This document shows positions 7,505-12,349 of a stretch of DNA of 15,084 nucleotides, one piece after another. Location of the stretch: contig CALCGX010000051.1 in assembly GCA_937901225.1 (NCBI GenBank), positions 1 to 15,084 on the forward strand, written 5' to 3'. Position numbers and translations under genes: made by a program. The notes beneath the pieces were generated by a model. That model ran no database searches. It saw only the letters and a program-made list of their open reading frames with translations, and was not told the origin of the DNA. Each line of letters begins with the position of its first letter. Within the stretch, counting starts at the first letter, position 1. This DNA comes from an uncultured Bacteroidales bacterium (GTDB lineage Bacteria > Bacteroidota > Bacteroidia > Bacteroidales > Paludibacteraceae).

Positions 7505-7549
7505 CCTTAAAACCATTAAAACTTTTAGAACCCTTAAAACTTTTTTAAC
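7505..7549 (+). repeat. 9-bp repeat tract forming the tnaA leader
   Basis: Five consecutive 9-mers in register, all ending in AAC: CCTTAAAAC, CATTAAAAC, TTTTAGAAC, CCTTAAAAC, TTTTTTAAC. They occupy nearly the whole predicted untranslated leader between the promoter and the ATG at 7562. Confidence 0.75.
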
Positions 7550-7561
7550 TTTATAATCACC

Positions 7562-8938
7562 ATGGAATTACTTTTTGCAGAATCGTGGAAAATCAAGATG
7601 GTAGAGCCCATCCGCAAATCCACACGCGCAGAGCGCGAACAATGGCTCCGTGAAGCCAAAAACAACATCTTTATGCTCCGCAGCGAGCAAGTATACATCG
7701 ACCTTCTCACCGACTCTGGTACAGGTGCCATGTCCGACCGCCAATGGGCGGCACTCATGCTCGGCGACGAGAGTTATTCGGGTAGCAAGTCTTTCTTCGA
7801 GTTGAAGGACACCATCACCCGCATCACAGGTTTCAACTATGTCATCCCTACCCACCAAGGTCGTGCAGCAGAGAACGTGCTCTTCTCTCACCTCGTAAAA
7901 GAGGGTCAGATCATCCCTGGCAATGCCCACTTCGACACCACCAAGGGCCATATCGAGGCACGCCGTGCACACGCTATTGACGTGACCATCAAGGAGGCGA
8001 AGGACACCCAACTCGAGATCCCATTCAAGGGTAACGTGGACCTCGTTCACCTCGAGCAACTCCTCAAGGACAACCCAGGCAATGTCCCATTCATGGTACT
8101 CACCGTCACCAACAACACCGTAGGTGGACAACCTGTTTCCATGAAGAATATCCGCGAGACATGCGAACTCTGCCACCGCTATGGCGTACCTGTCAACATG
8201 GACTCTGCGCGCTTCGCCGAGAACGCCTACTTCATCAAGACCCGCGAGGAAGGTTATGCCGACAAGTCCATCCAAGAGATCGCCCGCGAGATGTTCTCCT
8301 ATGCCGACTCCATGACCATGTCCGCCAAGAAAGACGGTATCGTGAATATGGGTGGCTTCATCGCTACCAACCGCGAGGACTGGTACGAGGGTTGCAAACG
8401 CTACTGTATCCCTTACGAGGGCTTCATCACCTACGGTGGTATGAACGGTCGCGACATGGCTGCTTTGGCTGTCGGCTTGGAGGAGAACACCCAGTTCGAC
8501 ATGCTCCATACCCGTATCCACCAAGTAGAATACTTGGCTCAGTTGCTCGATGAATATGGCATTCCTTATCAACGCCCTGCGGGTGGTCACGCCATCTTCG
8601 TGGATGCAGATAAGGTCTTGACCCATGTGCCAATCGAGGAGTTCCCTGCGCAAACACTCACTTGCGAGCTCTACCTCGAGGCAGGTATCCGTGCTTGCGA
8701 GATTGGTTATATCTTGGCTGACCGTGATCCTGAGACCCGCGAGAACCGCTTCTCTGGATTGGATCTCGTTCGCCTCTGTATCCCTCGCCGCGTATATACC
8801 GACAACCACATGAAGGTCATCGCTGCTGCGCTCAAGAATGTCTATGACCGCCGTGAGACCATCACCCGCGGTTTGGCGATCACCAAGGAAGCTCCTCTCA
8901 TGCGCCACTTCACCGTGGAGTTAGAGCGCCTCAGCTAA
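7562..8938 (+). CDS. tnaA: Tryptophanase (tryptophan indole-lyase)
   Basis: A 458-aa PLP enzyme that splits L-tryptophan into indole, pyruvate and ammonia. The PLP lysine is K257 in MSAKKDG. Three positions separate tryptophanase from the close relative tyrosine phenol-lyase, and all agree with tryptophanase: D125 in FDTTKGH (Thr in the lyase), I381 in CEIG (Arg in the lyase) and H449 in RHFT (Phe in the lyase). No tnaC-like leader peptide or tryptophan permease gene is next to it. Codon use is strongly biased to C-ending codons, unlike the neighbours, which suggests high expression. The gene has its own promoter and terminator, so it is monocistronic. The bias also leaves a long open frame on the opposite strand, which is not a gene. 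Confidence 0.95.
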   Translation: MELLFAESWKIKMVEPIRKSTRAEREQWLREAKNNIFMLRSEQVYIDLLTDSGTGAMSDRQWAALMLGDESYSGSKSFFELKDTITRITGFNYVIPTHQGRAAENVLFSHLVKEGQIIPGNAHFDTTKGHIEARRAHAIDVTIKEAKDTQLEIPFKGNVDLVHLEQLLKDNPGNVPFMVLTVTNNTVGGQPVSMKNIRETCELCHRYGVPVNMDSARFAENAYFIKTREEGYADKSIQEIAREMFSYADSMTMSAKKDGIVNMGGFIATNREDWYEGCKRYCIPYEGFITYGGMNGRDMAALAVGLEENTQFDMLHTRIHQVEYLAQLLDEYGIPYQRPAGGHAIFVDADKVLTHVPIEEFPAQTLTCELYLEAGIRACEIGYILADRDPETRENRFSGLDLVRLCIPRRVYTDNHMKVIAAALKNVYDRRETITRGLAITKEAPLMRHFTVELERLS

Positions 8939-8945
8939 CCAATAT

Positions 8946-8994
8946 CCTATAGCCCATAACCTATAGCCTATACCCCATAGCCTATAGCCCACAA
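8946..8994. repeat. 7-bp repeat tract downstream of tnaA
   Basis: Seven heptamers in perfect register with consensus CCYATAG: CCTATAG occurs three times, interleaved with CCCATAA, CCTATAC, CCCATAG and CCCACAA. It fills the space between the tnaA stop and its terminator. Confidence 0.85.
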
Positions 8995-9025
8995 GAACGA
9001 GGTCGCAGCGACCTCGTTCTTTTTT
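8994..9025 (+). terminator. Intrinsic terminator of tnaA
   Basis: A 12-bp perfect GC-rich stem (8994-9005 with 9009-9020) with loop CAG, followed by six T residues (9020-9025). It begins 55 bp after the tnaA stop. Confidence 0.93.
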
Positions 9026-9058
9026 GATGTACAAATAGGTTCTTTTATTTGACAAGAA

Positions 9059-9277
9059 CCCTTATCTTTCCCTTATCAATTACGTAGGATATACGTACCA
9101 TATACGTAAGATATACGTAGGATAACCGAACCATTACCGAAGGAACACCCTGTCTTCTTCCTACCTTCTGCACATGTCATTCCCTTTGTCTTTCCGCTTC
9201 CTTTCTCGTTACCACTTCGATACCACCTCGTTACCACTCCATTACCATCCCGTACTTTCCCCGTACTATGCCACCTG
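9059..9277. repeat. 11-bp periodic repeat tract, about 220 bp
   Basis: Consecutive 11-bp units stay in register almost throughout. The clearest part is 9081-9124: four perfect units of TACGTANNATA (NN = GG, CC, AG, GG). Before it are CCCTTATCTTT and CCCTTATCAAT (9059-9080). After it ACCGAA recurs at 9125 and 9136. From 9202 units end in TAC at 11-bp steps, with one 10-bp step (9246-9255). No gene is seen in this part of the 690-bp space between tnaA and the DUF1016 gene. Confidence 0.8.
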
Positions 9278-9283
9278 TCTAGT

Positions 9284-9325
9284 TCCCTCCTCTAACCTCT
9301 AACCTTTCACCTTTCCCATTACACC
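9284..9325. repeat. 7-bp repeat tract after the 11-bp tract
   Basis: Six units in register on the plus strand, including two copies of TCTAACC and then TTTCACC, TTTCCCA and TTACACC. It follows directly on the 11-bp periodic tract. Confidence 0.65.
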
Positions 9326-9405
9326 TTTGTTTTTACTCTCCAATGCAGTATTGCATTCTTTAGAGCAAAAACAAAGTATCTCCTTGATTTTTATTTATTT
9401 TTATA

Positions 9406-9425
9406 GGGCTCACCGAGCCCGTATT
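9406..9425 (+). terminator. Small hairpin, possible weak terminator
   Basis: GGGCTC (9406-9411), loop ACC, GAGCCC (9415-9420), followed by GTATTTTT. A compact 6-bp GC-rich stem with a short T-run. No gene ends just before it, so its role is uncertain. Confidence 0.35.
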
Positions 9426-9462
9426 TTTGTTCAAATCTTTATCGCAGTCACTTTTTCCACTC

Positions 9463-9498
9463 AAAATTTGCAAAAACGCAAATTTTGTTGTACCTTTG
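9463..9498 (+). promoter_or_regulatory. Promoter with overlapping inverted repeat, upstream of DUF1016 gene
   Basis: TTTG (9467-9470), 20 bases, TACCTTTG (9491-9498): a full consensus promoter. A 9-bp inverted repeat AAAATTTGC/GCAAATTTT (9463-9471 and 9478-9486) covers the -33 box and spacer, an operator-like position. The predicted start near 9503 leaves a leader of about 125 nt before the DUF1016 start, containing a hairpin and a 16-codon open frame. Confidence 0.7.
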
Positions 9499-9525
9499 CA
9501 ACCGAATCCTACGCTGGAGGGAAAT

Positions 9526-9576
9526 ATGTCCTGCGAAAAGCGTTTCGCAAAGGGTCTTTCTTGGGTAGATTTCTGA
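9526..9576 (+). CDS. Candidate 16-residue leader peptide with internal hairpin
   Basis: An open frame ATG...TGA encoding MSCEKRFAKGLSWVDF. It is preceded by GGAGGG (9516-9521), a strong Shine-Dalgarno sequence at good spacing, which is rare in this group of bacteria. It lies in the predicted leader of the DUF1016 gene. Codons 3-8 form a hairpin, TGCGAAA (9532-9538), loop AGCG, TTTCGCA (9543-9549). It could be a regulatory leader peptide, a small expressed peptide, or a repeat element whose hairpin matters and whose frame is chance. I do not recognise the peptide. Confidence 0.35.
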   Translation: MSCEKRFAKGLSWVDF

Positions 9577-9628
9577 CATATTAAATAGGAAATAAGAGGA
9601 TATCTGATCTTATACAATAGCAAGAATA

Positions 9629-10816
9629 ATGAATAATACGACTGAAATAGCAGTACAATACCATTTACCAACGAATTGGGAGCAAGAGAAAGCATTTTCT
9701 TTTGACCATTTGTCAGAAGTAGTGACATTGTTGCATGACTCTGCCTATTCGGCAACGGTTAAAGCAGTCAATCGTTTTGCTACAGTTCGAAATTACGTAA
9801 TAGGATACTACATCGTTGAGTACGAGCAACATGGTAGCGACCGTGCAAAGTATGGAGATAGATTGCTCAAACGTTTAGCAGAAAAAGTCAACAAACGCGG
9901 TATCAATGAGACGTTGTTGCAAATCTGTCGAAAATTTTATACTGCTTATCCTCAAATATATGCTTATTTGACAGGTGAAATTTCTGCGACACCATCGCAT
10001 AAATTGATTTCTGCGACGCCGTCGCATAAATTCGTGGAAATAAATCCGACACCATCGGACGAATTGTTGGAAAAAAGTGCGACAGCGTCGCACCAATTCA
10101 TTACTGCTCCTGAACAACTCATTTCACAATTATCCTTTTCGCATATTCGTGAAATAATGACCGTTGACGACCCTTTGGCACGTTTCTTCTACGAAACGGA
10201 GTGCATGAAATGTTGCTGGAATGTCAAAGAATTGCGCCGTCAGATTGCTACGAATTTGTATTTCCGTGCTGGCATTAGCCAAAAACCAGAACTGCTATTG
10301 CAGCGAACAGAAATCAACACTTCTCCTGCACTAACTATCAAAGACCCATTCTCTTTTGAGTTTCTTGGTTTGCGTCCAGAAGCATTTACAGAGAGCGATT
10401 TGGAGAATGCTCTTATTTCGCATCTGCAAGACTTCTTACTTGAGATGGGTAAAGGTTTTTGCTTTGAGGCACGCCAAAAGCGTATGATTATAGATGATGA
10501 GTATTACTTTGCGGATTTGGTTTTCTATAATCGTATTTTGCATTGCAATGTCATTGTTGAGTTGAAGGATGATGAGTTTAAGCATGCAGATTTGAGCCAA
10601 CTCAATGCGTATGTTTCGTATTTTAGAGAGAATGAGATGCAAGAAGGGGATAATCCCCCTATTGGCATTTTGTTGTGTACAAGAAAGGGAGAGAAGATGG
10701 TAGAATACGCGTTAGCAGGCATGGACAACAATTTGTTTGTTTCTACATATATGTTATCTCTCCCAAATAAGGAAACATTGCAAAATTTCTTGCTCGCAGA
10801 GATGAACAATGTGTGA
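9629..10816 (+). CDS. DUF1016 / YhcG-type PDDEXK nuclease-domain protein
   Basis: A 395-aa protein with the usual two-part layout. The N-terminal DUF1016_N domain (about 28-110) contains the recognisable VEYEQHGSDRAKYGDRLLKRLAE. The C-terminal PDDEXK nuclease-like domain (about 235-390) has candidate catalytic residues E280, D296 (YYFADLVFY), E311 and K313 (VELKDDEFKHADLSQLNAY). Between them, LSFSHIREIM and DPLARFFYE match the family linker. The family is found widely in defence and mobile regions; its biochemical role is not settled. Residues 118-158 are four imperfect repeats of [SN][AP]T[PA]S[HD], encoded by palindromes. Upstream is a full promoter with an operator-like inverted repeat; downstream is a fragment of a second family member. 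Start at 9629 is the first ATG after the leader. Confidence 0.88.
   Translation: MNNTTEIAVQYHLPTNWEQEKAFSFDHLSEVVTLLHDSAYSATVKAVNRFATVRNYVIGYYIVEYEQHGSDRAKYGDRLLKRLAEKVNKRGINETLLQICRKFYTAYPQIYAYLTGEISATPSHKLISATPSHKFVEINPTPSDELLEKSATASHQFITAPEQLISQLSFSHIREIMTVDDPLARFFYETECMKCCWNVKELRRQIATNLYFRAGISQKPELLLQRTEINTSPALTIKDPFSFEFLGLRPEAFTESDLENALISHLQDFLLEMGKGFCFEARQKRMIIDDEYYFADLVFYNRILHCNVIVELKDDEFKHADLSQLNAYVSYFRENEMQEGDNPPIGILLCTRKGEKMVEYALAGMDNNLFVSTYMLSLPNKETLQNFLLAEMNNV
9985..10092 (+). repeat. Four 15-bp palindromes inside the DUF1016 gene
   Basis: The palindromes are at 9985-9999 (TGCGA/TCGCA), 10012-10026 (TGCGAC/GTCGCA), 10045-10059 (TCCGA/TCGGA) and 10078-10092 (TGCGAC/GTCGCA). Start spacings are 27, 33 and 33 bp, all multiples of three, so each encodes the same peptide motif. 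In copy 3 both arms changed together (G to C on the left, C to G on the right), which keeps the pairing while altering two amino acids. Confidence 0.85.
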
Positions 10817-10897
10817 AAAGATACCCCCGAAACAACTAACCCCCTAAATTACTAATCACTCATAGTTTATAGTTAATTCGCAACGATACCGTTGCCC

Positions 10898-10928
10898 GAC
10901 ATGTTTAATATAGCGTTATAAGCCCAAA
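10898..10928. repeat. 31-bp direct repeat, copy 1
   Basis: Runs from GACATG to GCCCAAA with core AATATAGCGTTATAAG, and matches 30 of 31 positions with 11533-11563 (G versus A at position 6). A small hairpin GCAACG/CGTTGC (10880-10895) lies just before it and a terminator hairpin just after. The rest of the 223-bp gap holds this, the terminator and the next promoter. Confidence 0.85.
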
Positions 10929-10935
10929 AACATAT

Positions 10936-10970
10936 TGCCATTTATGCAAATTCGTATAAATGGCATTTTT
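10936..10970 (+). terminator. Intrinsic terminator downstream of DUF1016 gene
   Basis: A 10-bp perfect stem TGCCATTTAT/ATAAATGGCA (10936-10945 with 10956-10965) with a 10-nt loop, followed by five T residues. It lies 119 bp after the DUF1016 stop, beyond the first 31-bp repeat. Confidence 0.75.
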
Positions 10971-10982
10971 ATTTGTACAATT

Positions 10983-11014
10983 CTTGCTCAATTCAAAATA
11001 ATTCACTACCTTTG
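10983..11014 (+). promoter_or_regulatory. Promoter for the second, truncated DUF1016 gene
   Basis: CTTG (10983-10986), exactly 20 bases, TACCTTTG (11007-11014). The predicted start near 11019-11021 leaves a leader of about 20 nt to the ATG at 11040, which supports that start over the earlier in-frame ATG at 10935 that lies upstream of the promoter. Confidence 0.7.
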
Positions 11015-11039
11015 CGCTCGAAACGAGAAAATTCCTAAA

Positions 11040-11459
11040 ATGTCATCAGAGATTATCAAACATACTGCTCAGCGAGATTGTGAACGCGTGAGTTCACAAT
11101 CTTTCAACACACTTCTTGCCGATGTGCGTCAAATCATTGAGAATGGTTTGCAGCAAGCGTATCATTCTGTTAATCAGGCGATGCTTAATACCTACTGGAA
11201 TGTAGGCAAGCTCATTATTGAAGATGAGCAACATGGTAATCGCAGAGCGGAATATGGCAAACAACAGATAAAACATTTGTCTGAGGAACTTGTACCACAA
11301 TATGGCAGTTCATATAACGAACGCAACTTATACCTATTTAGAAACTTCTATTTGACATTCAGCGACTTAGAGATTTTGAATACGCGTCTTCAAAATCTTA
11401 ATTGGTCGCACGTCGTTCGCCTTTTACGCGTTGAGAATGAACGCATGCGTTCGAAATGA
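11040..11459 (+). pseudogene. DUF1016 N-terminal domain fragment (nuclease domain missing)
   Basis: A 139-aa open frame that matches only the DUF1016_N domain: LLADVRQIIENGLQQAYHSV, then EDEQHGNRRAEYGKQQIKHLSEEL and YNERNLYLFRNFYLTF, and finally LNWSHVVRLLRVENE where the family linker to the nuclease domain begins. It then ends in RMRSK and a stop. Full-length members run to 330-400 aa, and I see no trace of the PDDEXK half in any frame downstream. A 14-bp perfect palindrome, GAACGCATGCGTTC (11439-11452), sits at the break. Its N-domain differs clearly from that of the upstream gene, so it is not a recent duplicate. It still has a good promoter, so a stand-alone N-domain product is possible, but truncation is the simpler reading. 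Confidence 0.75.
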
Positions 11460-11482
11460 AGAACAAAGGATTAGCATAACCC

Positions 11483-11532
11483 ACTCGCTCTGCGAGTAAA
11501 CATATCGTCGCTCACCGACGTAAAACAGTGAG
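11483..11532. repeat. Cluster of small hairpins after the DUF1016 fragment
   Basis: ACTCGC/GCGAGT (11483-11488 with 11492-11497), CGTCG/CGACG (11506-11510 with 11516-11520) and CTCAC/GTGAG (11511-11515 with 11528-11532), partly alternative to each other. They precede the second 31-bp repeat, as a hairpin also precedes the first. Confidence 0.55.
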
Positions 11533-11563
11533 GACATATTTAATATAGCGTTATAAGCCCAAA
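11533..11563. repeat. 31-bp direct repeat, copy 2
   Basis: Second copy of the repeat at 10898-10928, 30 of 31 identical. The two copies bracket about 604 bp holding a terminator, a promoter and the DUF1016 fragment. The long nested palindrome starts 1 bp after this copy. Confidence 0.85.
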
Positions 11564-11564
11564 C

Positions 11565-11700
11565 TTGATTCATTGAAAACTGGACACTTTCAATAATCAT
11601 TATTAACTCAAGTACGGTTTATGCACGCTCATGCTTTCAGCGTGAGTTTTCCGTGCGTAGATTTGAGTTAATAAGGTAGTCCAGAACCTCAATGAATCAA
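11565..11700. other. Nested 136-nt palindromic element (candidate structured RNA or small mobile repeat)
   Basis: Stem 1: TTGATTCATTGA (11565-11576) pairs perfectly with 11689-11700. Stem 2: CTGGAC (11580-11585) with GTCCAG (11679-11684). An uneven bulge follows (14 nt left, 4 nt right). Stem 3: TTATTAACTCAA (11600-11611) pairs perfectly with 11663-11674. The tip has ACGG (11614-11617) with CCGT (11651-11654) and CACGCT (11624-11629) with AGCGTG (11639-11644). No protein reading frame of note is present. A terminator-like hairpin follows at 11706-11729. Options are a non-coding RNA with a long-hairpin, central-bubble layout (as in 6S RNA), or a palindromic non-autonomous mobile repeat. I cannot match it to a named family. 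The 376-bp gap from 11460 to 11835 is filled mainly by this, the hairpins and the direct repeat. Confidence 0.7.
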
Positions 11701-11705
11701 ATTGA

Positions 11706-11729
11706 AGCGAACGAAAGTTCACGCTTTTT
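11706..11729 (+). terminator. Terminator-like hairpin after the nested palindrome
   Basis: AGCG (11706-11709) pairs with CGCT (11722-11725), and AAC (11710-11712) pairs with GTT (11717-11719) around a GAAA tetraloop; CA is bulged. Five T residues (11725-11729) follow. It would end a plus-strand transcript that contains the palindrome. Confidence 0.55.
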
Positions 11730-11835
11730 GTATGTATATACACGAAATCACATTAACAAACAATAAATTAAATAATTAACCAACGGAGTGTTCCGAAAAT
11801 CCGATAAAGAGTAGGTGAAGCAAATCAAAAATATT

Positions 11836-12198
11836 ATGTCATTTGTTGAAGCTGTAAAAACATGTTTAGTAGAAAAGTATTGTACTTTTTCAGGTCGTGC
11901 CACCCGTTCAGAGTTCTGGTGGTTCCAATTGTTTACATTTCTAGCGGAGTTTATTAGTGTAGGTATCTGTGCACTTATAGCGGAGAGTTTGGATTCGGAA
12001 GGTATAATTATCATACCTATTCTTATCTGTATTCTTTTACTGATACCAAACTTTTCTGTTATTGTAAGAAGATTACACGATGTTGGTAAAAGCGGTTGGT
12101 TTCTTTTAATAGGTTTAATACCTTATGTAGGAGCATTTATATTATTCATCAAATATCTATCTCCTTCTGTTGAGACTCCTTTGGATGAGACTGAATAA
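11836..12198 (+). CDS. DUF805 family membrane protein
   Basis: A 120-aa inner-membrane protein. It opens with the family signature FSGRATRSEFWW (18-29), then has membrane segments at about 30-50, 57-75 and 87-107, with the second signature RRLHDVGKSGW at 78-88. Length is typical. The start at 11836 gives the usual MSFxEAVK opening; a GTG seven codons earlier is open but unlikely. No TAnnTTTG box is seen upstream, so its promoter is unclear. The family is widespread, has no settled function, and is often found beside envelope or accessory genes. Confidence 0.92.
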   Translation: MSFVEAVKTCLVEKYCTFSGRATRSEFWWFQLFTFLAEFISVGICALIAESLDSEGIIIIPILICILLLIPNFSVIVRRLHDVGKSGWFLLIGLIPYVGAFILFIKYLSPSVETPLDETE

Positions 12199-12212
12199 TT
12201 TATAACGCAATT

Positions 12213-12299
12213 ATGGAAATAGATGTCATATTCACACTATCTCATTTTACTGAGGATTTAGAAAAGAAGACTATATTACGGGGCGTAAATCTTATCTGA
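12213..12299 (+). CDS. Possible 28-aa open frame between DUF805 and the next gene
   Basis: ATG to TGA, encoding a short peptide that begins MEIDVIFTLSHFTEDLEKK. It has no clear ribosome binding site, no membrane segment and no known relative that I can name. It may be chance, or the remains of a decayed gene. Confidence 0.15.
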   Translation: MEIDVIFTLSHFTEDLEKKTILRGVNLI

Positions 12300-12325
12300 T
12301 TGAATGTCTTATATAGAGAACTATT

Positions 12326-12332
12326 TACTTTG
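12326..12332 (+). promoter_or_regulatory. Weak -7-like box before the 442-aa gene
   Basis: TACTTTG, one base shorter than TAnnTTTG, with TTG at 12300-12302 at -33-like spacing. The start would fall close to the ATG at 12350. It is the only candidate seen for the downstream gene group. Confidence 0.3.
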
Positions 12333-12349
12333 GAACAATAATAACTCCT

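Noticed and set aside
7568..8908. 446-codon open frame on the minus strand opposite tnaA
   Set aside because: It is the complement of a strongly codon-biased gene. The bias removes the codons that would read as stops on the other strand. The product resembles no protein family, and tnaA itself is certain.
7562..8938. Tyrosine phenol-lyase as the identity of the PLP lyase
   Set aside because: The positions that are Thr, Arg and Phe in tyrosine phenol-lyase are Asp125, Ile381 and His449 here, which is the tryptophanase pattern.
8946..9325. CRISPR array in the repeat-rich gap after tnaA
   Set aside because: The units are 7 or 11 bp and directly tandem, with no spacers, and there are no cas genes.
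9327..9584. 85-codon plus-strand open frame upstream of the DUF1016 gene
   Set aside because: It runs through the 9463-9498 promoter and a hairpin region, and its composition follows the AT-rich DNA. Only the short frame at 9526-9576 has a ribosome binding site.
9360..9755. 131-codon minus-strand open frame
   Set aside because: It overlaps the start of the DUF1016 gene, its leader and its promoter, and has no family signature.
10834..10875. Further 7-bp tract after the DUF1016 gene
   Set aside because: Only ATAGTTT and ATAGTTA are convincing neighbours; the other units agree too weakly to list as a tract.
10935..11039. Longer start for the DUF1016 fragment
   Set aside because: The extension runs through a terminator hairpin and the promoter, so it would not be on the transcript. 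The ATG at 11040 is 26 bp after the -7 box.
11565..11729. Retron msr-msd RNA
   Set aside because: The end-to-end inverted repeat and inner hairpin fit loosely, but no reverse transcriptase gene is in the window.
10834..12210. Integron-like gene cassettes with attC sites
   Set aside because: Each gene is followed by TAAC-like bases, hairpins and GTTATAAG, and TTATAACGC at 12200-12208 is the complement of GCGTTATAA in the direct repeats. The core sites do not fit RYYYAAC and GTTRRRY, the arms do not pair as attC arms do, and no integrase is visible.
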